Both the position numbers and the translations under genes were made by a program. The notes below the pieces were generated by a model. That model made no database searches. It saw only the letters and a list, made by a program, of their open reading frames with translations, and had not been told where the DNA came from. A stretch of 57,822 nucleotides of DNA from JAFGDH01 sp964441265 (GTDB taxonomy: Archaea; Aenigmatarchaeota; Aenigmatarchaeia; QMZP01; QMZT01), in NCBI GenBank assembly GCA_964441265.1, contig CAYYKJ010000009.1:1-57822 (forward strand), written 5' to 3'. Shown in pieces: positions 51,580 to 57,822 of the stretch (positions are counted from its first letter, which is position 1; the number at the start of each line of letters is the position of its first letter).

Positions 51580-54500
51580 TATATATTCTCCTCAACAATT
51601 TTTCTCTCCTCTTTTGTAATGCCATATATCTGATAAACTAACTCATTTATTTCATCTCCCAAGTTCTTGATTTTTTCTTTAATCTGTGATTGGTCAGCTC
51701 CTCCTTTCTTGATAATCTCCTTCAAAACTTCATCAGATTTCGGAATAGAAATATTGAGAATCACACTTTTGACATCTTTGGCTTTGGCAAGTTTGTCGCT
51801 AACAGAATTAAGGTAAATCTCAACAAAATCCCTTATTTTCTTTTCTTTAATTTCTATGAAGTCTTGAGGGTTTATGAAAATTTTGCTCCCATCGAATTTG
51901 ATTTTTTCAAATTTGGCATTATCGCTTATGCTAAAAGAAACTTTGGGCAATTGGTGGAGTTTTTCAATTTCTCCGCCTTCAAGAATAGCATCTATATCAA
52001 TAACTCCAGATTTATGCAATTCAAGAATCTCATCTACTTTTTTGATGATTTGATTTGCTATCTTCTTTTCTTCGATTGTTTCTGGTATCTTAATAGGCAA
52101 TTGTTCTAAGTAACCAGTCATATACCGATAATATTTTCCAGAAGCGTAAGGGCTAATTTGTTTCAAATAGAATTCTAATAGCTGTGAATTTAACAAACCA
52201 AGAACATATTTGTGAAATAATTCATCTTTGTTTTTAAGCAATATACAATATGTGTCATGGTCAAAATAGTAATTTTCCTTATCTAAGGCAAAGTTATTTT
52301 CTTTTGATAAATTCGGGGTAACTATTTTAATTGTTTCAAAGGAACTTTTTGGCTTTGCGTGAATTAGCGGAAACCAAGAACCATGTAATTGCTTGACAGA
52401 TTTACCATAATATTTCCTTTTGGCTAATTTATCCTTGAATGAATTTAGGTAACGTGAAATATTTGGATATGTATTTTTGAACTCATTTTCTGAAAATGGA
52501 GAACCATCTTCATTTTGGGGGTAAATTAACCACCTATCTAACCAGTCTATTCTAAACTTTCGTACATTTCTACCCTTTGGAACTTTTTTAAGCAAACTTC
52601 TTTCCAATCCTTCTGATTTAATAACAGACTCTTCAACAAAAAATACAGCGTTATCTCCGGTAATTAAACCTTGATGGATAGTATCTATGATATTTGATAA
52701 TTTGTTTTTAATTGACTCATCTAATTTGTCCATGAGTTTCAAAACATTTTCTGGTTTCAGAACCCAATTGCTTTCACTTAATTTATTTTGGGGCACTTCA
52801 AACAGGTCAAAGAAATCATTTTTATACTGGCTCTGGTAGAATTTCTTTTGAATATCATAAAGAAGTCTATCTTTGGGCTGAGATATGATAATAGTTTTTA
52901 TTTTCTTGTTGTCAGGGTTTTTATTCTGAATAACTAATATGCATGGATAATTAGTAACATCTTTGAACACACCAGAATCCCCAAAATCTATTATCTGTAA
53001 TATTGTCTTTTCTAGTAAAAATTTTCTAAGTTCTTTACCATATTCCCTATTCAAAAATAGATTTGGGTTGATATATCCTAATTTTGAGTTTTCTTTTAGC
53101 CAACTTATGCCTCGTTCAATAAAGGGGATGTAAATATCGAATTTTCCAATAGTAGTTTTATACTCTTTTTTTAGATGCTCCCTAGTTTTTTCATCCAACA
53201 TTTGAACCCTAACATAAGGTGGATTCCCGACAACAAAATCAAACTTCTTGCTCTTGATTGCATCTATTTCTTCTTGCTCTTCCAAGAAAGCTGAATGGCT
53301 GTAATCCCAGATTTGCTTCTGCGTTGGTTTTTCTAATGAATCTGTCCTGTAAATCTTGAATCTTTTCAGCTTGTAGTCTGGGTATTTTTCTCTGACTTTT
53401 TGGTATAGGTCTATTATCTGGAATAATATGTTCATTTCTGCAATGTGGCAAGCGAATGGGTTAATGTCCAAGCCATAAATATGTTCTTGAAGTGATTCTA
53501 AAATTATCTTTGCCTCATCTGGCGATAATCTGCCTACAATATCTTTCCATTTCTTGGCATCTCTTAATTCTCCTTTGTCTGTTTTTCTGAATTTCATCAA
53601 GTATCTGCTCATTAATCGCCTTGATGCCCTTACCAGAAAGCCACCAGAACCGCAGGCAGGATCAAGCAAATCCTTAGTTTCAATGTCGTAGCTGTATGTA
53701 TAGCCAACCGATGTTAAAATGTAGTCAATAACTTCTGTTGGCGTGTAAAATTCCCCCAATCTTTTCCTTTCTCTGCTTGGCAGATATTTCTCATAGAGAT
53801 TACCTAAAATATCCCTATCAACATGGGTAAAGTCAAATTGGTTCAGAATCCACAAAACCCTGTTAAGCAATTCATTTAATTCTCCATCCCCTGTCCTGAA
53901 CCAGTCCAAAATTCCGACTTCGTAGAAATGGGAATATAATCCGCTGGCACTCTTGAAAGCCATCTCAAGAATCTCTTTGTTGATAACATCACTAGAAAAC
54001 CTTTTTTTCAGAAATACCCTTAATTCTTCGATTCCACCGTTGGATATGTTCTTTTCAAGGAAATTCTTGTCCTCGCAAATCCTGATGAAAATGAGCTTGT
54101 TCAATAAAACATAGATTGTTTCCTTGCAGAAAATTTCCTTTATTTCATCGTCTGGAACATCTTCTTTTCCTGAATATTGCTTCCACAGTTCATAGCCAGA
54201 AAAAGTAATGTATTTTTTGTATTTTTCTTCTAACTTCTGCCTGTATCTTGCTATCCCATGATTCAATTCGTGGTTTCCTTTATTGTTCTTTGATTCCCTT
54301 TCAGCTGTGCTTAATTCAGCTTGGTATTTGCTGTATCCTTCTTTGTATTCTCCGAAAGCCCTTAATGTATAACCCAAAAGCAGATTATTGGCAATGAAAT
54401 TTAGTCTGTCAAGAAGCTTTCTAAATCCTATATCCTTTGTAATGTCAATTCTTGCATAAGTTTCATCGAATTTTTCATATTTGCTTGGGTCAAACAGTGT

Positions 54501-54974
54501 GTCCTTTGTCAAATTGTTCAAAAATAAAATCTGGCTTTTTTCTTCAGCAGATAAATTTTCTATTGGTTTTCTCTGCTCCAAAATCTTGGTAAAATCAAGA
54601 TTAAGCCTTAATTCACTTCCAGTTTTCTTGACTTCCCATAACTTAAACTGCAAAAAGTTGGTTAAACCAATGAATCTTGTAGTCTCTTCTTCATATTTGA
54701 AAGCCTGTTCTTCATGCTGTATTTTATCTATGCTTTCAGATGGTCTTTTTGTCTCAATTTTAATTACAGCAAAATCGTTTTCATCTATGATAGTCAAATC
54801 AGCCCGTTTCTTTTCCCATTTAATATATTTCGGCTCATAGCCAAGAACTTCTTCAACAAAATACTTTACAAACCTGTATCTGATATCATGCTCAGACGAG
54901 CCTTTCTCTATTTCCTTGATTATGCTTTTGAAAGCCTTCAATACATTCTCAGCAAATCCTATTTCACTTGTCAT
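51579..54974 (-). CDS. Cassette 7: fused restriction nuclease-N6-adenine methyltransferase (type IIG/Eco57I-like)
   Basis: A 1131-residue protein. The N-terminus has a PD-(D/E)XK-like nuclease core (RADLTIID...VIKIETKRP; D59, E74, K76). The central gamma-class MTase has the SAM motif LLDPACGSGGFLVRA (near 436) and catalytic VVGNPPYVRV (near 582), with Asn-Pro-Pro-Tyr meaning N6-adenine methylation. The C-terminal half (about 690-990) includes TaqI-like target-recognition sequences (GLITGDNAVFFV, GLLNSQLLEFYL, YRYMTGYLEQLPI). Single-chain enzymes of this layout both modify and cut DNA. Overlaps the upstream regulator by 11 bp and the downstream gene by 1 bp. Confidence 0.88.
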   Translation of the reverse strand: MTSEIGFAENVLKAFKSIIKEIEKGSSEHDIRYRFVKYFVEEVLGYEPKYIKWEKKRADLTIIDENDFAVIKIETKRPSESIDKIQHEEQAFKYEEETTRFIGLTNFLQFKLWEVKKTGSELRLNLDFTKILEQRKPIENLSAEEKSQILFLNNLTKDTLFDPSKYEKFDETYARIDITKDIGFRKLLDRLNFIANNLLLGYTLRAFGEYKEGYSKYQAELSTAERESKNNKGNHELNHGIARYRQKLEEKYKKYITFSGYELWKQYSGKEDVPDDEIKEIFCKETIYVLLNKLIFIRICEDKNFLEKNISNGGIEELRVFLKKRFSSDVINKEILEMAFKSASGLYSHFYEVGILDWFRTGDGELNELLNRVLWILNQFDFTHVDRDILGNLYEKYLPSRERKRLGEFYTPTEVIDYILTSVGYTYSYDIETKDLLDPACGSGGFLVRASRRLMSRYLMKFRKTDKGELRDAKKWKDIVGRLSPDEAKIILESLQEHIYGLDINPFACHIAEMNILFQIIDLYQKVREKYPDYKLKRFKIYRTDSLEKPTQKQIWDYSHSAFLEEQEEIDAIKSKKFDFVVGNPPYVRVQMLDEKTREHLKKEYKTTIGKFDIYIPFIERGISWLKENSKLGYINPNLFLNREYGKELRKFLLEKTILQIIDFGDSGVFKDVTNYPCILVIQNKNPDNKKIKTIIISQPKDRLLYDIQKKFYQSQYKNDFFDLFEVPQNKLSESNWVLKPENVLKLMDKLDESIKNKLSNIIDTIHQGLITGDNAVFFVEESVIKSEGLERSLLKKVPKGRNVRKFRIDWLDRWLIYPQNEDGSPFSENEFKNTYPNISRYLNSFKDKLAKRKYYGKSVKQLHGSWFPLIHAKPKSSFETIKIVTPNLSKENNFALDKENYYFDHDTYCILLKNKDELFHKYVLGLLNSQLLEFYLKQISPYASGKYYRYMTGYLEQLPIKIPETIEEKKIANQIIKKVDEILELHKSGVIDIDAILEGGEIEKLHQLPKVSFSISDNAKFEKIKFDGSKIFINPQDFIEIKEKKIRDFVEIYLNSVSDKLAKAKDVKSVILNISIPKSDEVLKEIIKKGGADQSQIKEKIKNLGDEINELVYQIYGITKEERKIVEENI

Positions 54975-55185
54975 TATTCAAAACCTCTTTACCCTGCTCG
55001 GTAATTTTCAATATGACAGCTCTGCCCTCACCAAAACCCCTTTTAATTAAACCCAATTCTTCCATAGATTTTAGAATTACAGAAGTTAGCGGTCTAGATA
55101 AACCTAAGTGTTCGGTTACATCCTGAACCTGACACCCCTCATTTTTGTTTATGTATTGTAAAATCTGTATAGTTCTCTTTTCCAT
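54964..55185 (-). CDS. Cassette 7: winged-helix (MarR-like) regulator
   Basis: A 73-residue HTH protein, starting at the ATG at 55185: MEKRTIQILQYINKNEGCQV then DVTEHLGLSRPLTSVILKSM and wing ELGLIKRGFGEGRAV. It is probably the controller of the restriction operon it heads, comparable in place to C proteins of R-M systems. The minus-strand TATA box (55216-55224) lies about 35 nt upstream. The gene overlaps the restriction gene by 11 bp. Confidence 0.8.
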   Translation of the reverse strand: MEKRTIQILQYINKNEGCQVQDVTEHLGLSRPLTSVILKSMEELGLIKRGFGEGRAVILKITEQGKEVLNNDK

Positions 55186-55401
55186 ATTATCAATGATTAC
55201 CAATAGTAACTTATTCTTTATAAATTTAACTGCTATTCAGAAAACATATATACTGGAGTATATAAATCGGCGACGGCGACCCCCAAACCCCGACTATTGT
55301 CTGCCTACGGCAGAGATATTATATAAAACTCAAACTCAACTTCGAGTTTTTCCCTTCGGGAACGTTGCACTAAAACTCGACCTCTCCAAGTATTCGAGGG
55401 C

Positions 55402-55489
55402 AACTAACAGGCATTAACCGACTACGCTCGGTTGCACCTCGCTCCGTCCAAATCGGCTTTGCCGACTTCGGTTAATGCCGTTGTTAAAT
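55402..55489 (+). repeat. attC-like site 7 (end of cassette 7)
   Basis: Outer arms AACTAAC (55402-55408)/GTTAAAT (55483-55489); inner arms GGCATTAACCG/CGGTTAATGCC (55469-55479). Cassette 7 (5.45 kb) has two nested perfect 16-bp inverted repeats: 50044-50059/55324-55339 and 50061-50076/55271-55286. Confidence 0.9.
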
Positions 55490-55553
55490 CCAATCGCTGA
55501 CTACGGGCGCCCCTAAAGAAAAGCTTATAAATACACTACTCAGAATATTAAAC

Positions 55554-56066
55554 ATGAAATTGAGGAGCATTCCATTATTTGCTATTTTGGTTATAGGTGT
55601 AGTTGTAATAAGTGGTTGCATTTCAGGAAGTACTAATTCTGATATTGTGGTTCAACCAACTGAGAACGTAGAAACACCCACAGCACAACCCGAAGAACAA
55701 GAACCACCTGAACAAAAGATTAAGAGTGCTACTTTAACTATTGATAGAGTTACAGAGACTGCTGCCAACTTAGGAAATATTAGAATTACTATAAAAAATA
55801 CAGGCGATGTGACAATTTATCCCAAATTTGATGTCTATGTTTTTGATAGTGGTGAAAATGAAATTTGTTCAGATAGTCCATTATTTGGTATCGGATCGAT
55901 AGCTGTAGGAAAACAAAAAACTGACGAAATTCAGATTATATCATGTATCTTTAATGAAGATGGGGATTATACTGTTAAAGTAGATCTCTTGGATGAAGAT
56001 TTCAATAAATTGGATACTGCGGAAAAAACCCTTACTGTCAATTATTGGGGGCAGTTCCAATTATGA
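55554..56066 (+). CDS. Cassette 8: lipoprotein with FxLYD-like beta domain
   Basis: A 170-residue protein with a signal peptide and lipobox (ILVIGVVVISGCISGS), a Pro/Glu/Gln-rich linker (TPTAQPEEQEPPEQK) and one beta-sandwich domain with NLGNIRITIKNTGDVTIYPK, similar to small FxLYD/CARDB-type extracellular domains. Probably anchored outside the cell membrane. CTTATAAAT (55524-55532) is centred 26 nt before the ATG. First of three codirectional genes in the cassette. Confidence 0.75.
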   Translation: MKLRSIPLFAILVIGVVVISGCISGSTNSDIVVQPTENVETPTAQPEEQEPPEQKIKSATLTIDRVTETAANLGNIRITIKNTGDVTIYPKFDVYVFDSGENEICSDSPLFGIGSIAVGKQKTDEIQIISCIFNEDGDYTVKVDLLDEDFNKLDTAEKTLTVNYWGQFQL

Positions 56067-56079
56067 TGGAGATGTTAAA

Positions 56080-56265
56080 ATGAAGTATTGTTTAAACTGT
56101 AAACAGATGGTTGAACCAAAAAGACATTTTAGTGCAGGAATATTACTTGTTCTACTTTGTCTTGGTGTAATCCCCGGAATTATATATTATCTATTAAAAT
56201 CTCCTACTTGTCCTATGTGTAATAGTGAACATTGGGGTATTAAACCCTCAGAAAAAAAGAAATAA
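56080..56265 (+). CDS. Cassette 8: small zinc-ribbon membrane protein
   Basis: A 61-residue protein from the ATG at 56080 (GGAGATG upstream): MKYCLNCKQMVEP, then a hydrophobic helix GILLVLLCLGVIPGIIYYLL, then CPMCNSEHWGI. The two CxxC pairs straddle the membrane helix, as in small bacterial zinc-ribbon membrane proteins. Unknown function. Lies 13 bp after the lipoprotein gene. Confidence 0.75.
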   Translation: MKYCLNCKQMVEPKRHFSAGILLVLLCLGVIPGIIYYLLKSPTCPMCNSEHWGIKPSEKKK

Positions 56266-56287
56266 ACTTTGAACGTAGATAATTATA

Positions 56288-56704
56288 ATGTTTGAAGAAA
56301 TACGAAAATATTTATTATCTCACCACGAACCAAAAGACTATAATAGGTGTTTTTTGATAAATTTGTGTGGTAAAAAGATATATGTCTGTTCACGATGCAG
56401 TGGTTGGTATACTTCCTTCTTTTTGTTTTGGATTATGTTATATATGGGAATCGAATTTCTCTTGACTTATAGTTTTGTCATATTGTATTTGTTTCCTATT
56501 CCTGCTATAATTGATTGGAGTTTACATAGATTCAAAATTTATGAAGGAACAAATTTATCAAGAGTTCTTTCAGGTTTTCTAATTGGCTTGACATTTGCCA
56601 CACTTTTATATACATTTTTGAGAAATGTTTTTGATGTAAATTTTTGGCTAGTTTCGATATTATACATTATAATCGTATCCATTATTTTCAATCTTACAAA
56701 ATAA
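56288..56704 (+). CDS. Cassette 8: DUF2085 membrane protein
   Basis: A 138-residue protein with the DUF2085 pattern: an N-terminal SHHEPKDYNRCFLINLCGKK followed by YVCSRCSGWY and then three or four membrane helices (IIDWSLHRFKIYEGTNLSRV between them). Family members are small metal- or Cys-dependent membrane proteins of unknown function. Separated from the zinc-ribbon gene by 22 bp, so cassette 8 is a three-gene operon. Confidence 0.8.
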   Translation: MFEEIRKYLLSHHEPKDYNRCFLINLCGKKIYVCSRCSGWYTSFFLFWIMLYMGIEFLLTYSFVILYLFPIPAIIDWSLHRFKIYEGTNLSRVLSGFLIGLTFATLLYTFLRNVFDVNFWLVSILYIIIVSIIFNLTK

Positions 56705-56774
56705 ACAGGCGCCCTCCGTCAGCGACTTCTCCGAATTGCTTCGCAATTCTCGACGTTTTCCTTCAGAAAAAGGG

Positions 56775-56868
56775 ACTTAACAGCGATTTAACGGCTACGG
56801 CTTCGCTTTCGCTCGCCCCCGCCCAGATTTTCCTTTCAGGAAAACCTCGTTAAATCGCGATGTTATGC
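56775..56868 (+). repeat. attC-like site 8 (end of cassette 8)
   Basis: Outer arms ACTTAAC (56775-56781)/GTTATGC (56862-56868); inner arms GCGATTTAACG/CGTTAAATCGC (56848-56858). Inner hairpin TTTTCC-tttc-AGGAAAA. Cassette 8 inverted repeats 55495-55511/56708-56724 match 15 of 17; outer arms 8 of 9. Confidence 0.88.
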
Positions 56869-56914
56869 GCAATTTTTGAGAACGCCTAATTTGTTTAAAG
56901 GGAAGGGGAACCTA

Positions 56915-57520
56915 CTACCTTTGATCTAAAAATTCCAGAATCTTAGAAACTATTTTTTCTATAGATGCATGATGTGTATAAACCACTAAATCTGCGGATT
57001 CAATATATCCATTCATTCGCTCTTTCAAATAGGATTGAAACTCTTTAGTATTCTTAATACTGGTTAGTCTCTTGCCATCATTTTGTCTTGGCCATAGAAT
57101 CTCTACAGATTTAATTATATCTTTTGAAGGCAACAAGCAGATTGTAAAAGCATATTTTTCTACTAATTCCTTATTTCTATCTTTTAAATCACCTTTTTCC
57201 AGATGAACTATTGTTCCACCACCAAGTCCAAGAATATATTTTCCTTCCCTTTTTTCTAAGATTTGTTTAAGACATTTATGTGTAAGTTTCTGAAAAAATT
57301 CAATCCCCTTTTCTTGAATTACTTTTTTACTAGTTTTTACACTCTGTTTTTCAGAAACCAAATCGTCTAAATCAAAGAAAATCACACCTATTTTTTCCGC
57401 AACCTTTCTTCCAATAGTGGATTTGCCAATACCTGGAGGTCCAGATATGCAAATAGGTTCATCACGATATTTCTTTGAATTTTCAGGAACAAATAATTCT
57501 GGAATTTTTTTGTTTATCAT
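56915..57520 (-). CDS. Cassette 9: shikimate-kinase-like P-loop protein
   Basis: A 201-residue P-loop kinase: Walker A SGPPGIGKST (near 27-36), DLDDLVSEK (as in the Asp-x-Asp of AroK), a long helical section, LGLGGGTIV (the shikimate kinase GGG), and a C-terminal Arg-containing lid. The usual FRxxE shikimate-binding motif reads IEFFQKLTHK, with Gln where Arg is expected, so true shikimate kinase activity is doubtful. It may phosphorylate another small molecule. GAGGT lies before the ATG. Minus strand in its cassette. Confidence 0.75.
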   Translation of the reverse strand: MINKKIPELFVPENSKKYRDEPICISGPPGIGKSTIGRKVAEKIGVIFFDLDDLVSEKQSVKTSKKVIQEKGIEFFQKLTHKCLKQILEKREGKYILGLGGGTIVHLEKGDLKDRNKELVEKYAFTICLLPSKDIIKSVEILWPRQNDGKRLTSIKNTKEFQSYLKERMNGYIESADLVVYTHHASIEKIVSKILEFLDQR

Positions 57521-57684
57521 TGAATATGTTACCTCTTAAGAGAATAATTATTTTACTTTTTATTAAAGTTCCCCTTCCTCTGATTTAGCTATCAGATTGG
57601 ACTTCGCCCTTGAAGACGGCGTTCTCAAAAACTCGAAATTTTTGCCTTCGGCATCGTTGCGCTAAAATTTCGTCCTGACGGAAA

Positions 57685-57774
57685 GCATAACAAGGATTAT
57701 GAGGTTCCGAAGTCTTGCAGACTTCTCCGCCCAAATCGTGCTATGCACGACTTCTCATAATCCTAACGTTAAGT
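57685..57774 (+). repeat. attC-like site 9 (end of cassette 9)
   Basis: Outer arms GCATAAC (57685-57691)/GTTAAGT (57768-57774); inner arms AGGATTATGAG/CTCATAATCCT (57754-57764). Hairpins AGTCT-tgc-AGACT and TCGTGC-ta-TGCACGA. Cassette 9 inverted repeats TTTTTGAGAACGCC (56873-56886)/GGCGTTCTCAAAAA (57620-57633) perfect. A tenth cassette starts at 57769. Confidence 0.9.
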
Positions 57775-57822
57775 GAAATCGTGGACTTCTGGCCCAACAA
57801 CCTTCAGCACTTGTAGCCAAAC

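Larger units (their letters stand above)
44062..57822. mobile_element. Integron-like gene-cassette array (nine complete cassettes plus one partial)
   Basis: Cassettes bounded by G^TT: 44063-44567, 44568-45254, 45255-45986, 45987-46739, 46740-47456, 47457-50033, 50034-55483, 55484-56862, 56863-57768, and 57769 onward. Each ends in an attC-like site of 88-133 bp. Each also has 14-17 bp inverted repeats about 10 bp inside its start and about 60-90 bp before its terminal AAC. The region is much more AT-rich in its genes than the chromosome to the left, while the sites themselves are GC-rich and hairpin-forming. ORFs face both directions. The array runs off the window. Confidence 0.85.

Noticed and set aside
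44482..57774. Reading the repeats as a CRISPR array
   Set aside because: Spacing is irregular (0.5-5.5 kb), spacers are whole genes, repeats vary in sequence while keeping structure, and no cas gene is present.
44482..57774. Reading the hairpin repeats as simple transcription terminators or REP-type elements
   Set aside because: Neither explains the cassette-level matching of start and end arms at GTT, nor the arrangement of exactly one site per gene or operon.
44062..57822. Cassettes as nine separate inverted-repeat transposons
   Set aside because: No target-site duplications between units, no transposases, and consecutive units share a single boundary site, which fits site-specific recombination better.

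Overview
This is a metagenome-type contig (it contains a 100-N assembly gap) from an archaeon. Evidence for Archaea: aIF2 gamma, RNase P protein Pop5, an HMf-type histone, ribosomal protein L40e, a digeranylgeranylglyceryl phosphate synthase-like prenyltransferase, many TATA boxes centred about 26-30 nt before start codons, and a tRNA-Ser whose introns are bounded by bulge-helix-bulge (BHB) motifs. The lineage cannot be fixed from sequence alone; the small interleaved genes and giant Cys-rich surface proteins would fit a DPANN-like or related archaeon, but that is inference.

Layout. 1-11.2 kb: four minus-strand genes for secreted or surface proteins, including a 2011-residue Ig-like adhesin. 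11.5-24.6 kb: a winged-helix regulator, pop5, three AAA+ ATPase/DUF4143 genes, a giant S8 protease and L40e. All three ATPase genes sit against the 3' end of an essential gene (pop5 twice, L40e once), and beyond each lies an exact, near-exact or degenerate copy of that gene end, as if the ATPase genes are inserting elements. 24.7-41.7 kb: a housekeeping core (lipid synthesis, zinc ribbons, tRNA-Ser(UGA) with three introns, two EamA transporters, AMMECR1, DHH phosphoesterase, pyrophosphatase, histone, aIF2 gamma, ITPase/XTPase), interrupted by an AT-rich lipoprotein metallopeptidase gene. 41.7-43.1 kb: a GHKL ATPase plus STAS-like pair lying between 46-bp direct repeats of the XTPase gene 5' end.

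43.2-57.8 kb is the most remarkable part: an integron-like gene-cassette array. A tyrosine recombinase gene is transcribed away from nine attC-like sites that delimit nine complete cassettes and the start of a tenth. In each cassette the outer 7-9 nt of its start match, as inverse complement, the outer arm of the attC at its own end better than the neighbouring site, and each cassette also has 14-17 bp inverted repeats just inside its ends. This is what excision and insertion at G^TT predicts. The recombinase looks XerA-like and lacks the insertion typical of bacterial IntI. Most cassettes carry their own TATA promoter. Cargo includes a PD-(D/E)XK nuclease-like protein, GNAT, Nudix, a DUF262/AlbA_2 defence-type protein, a methyltransferase-nuclease restriction module, a lipoprotein/DUF2085 set and a shikimate-kinase-like P-loop protein.
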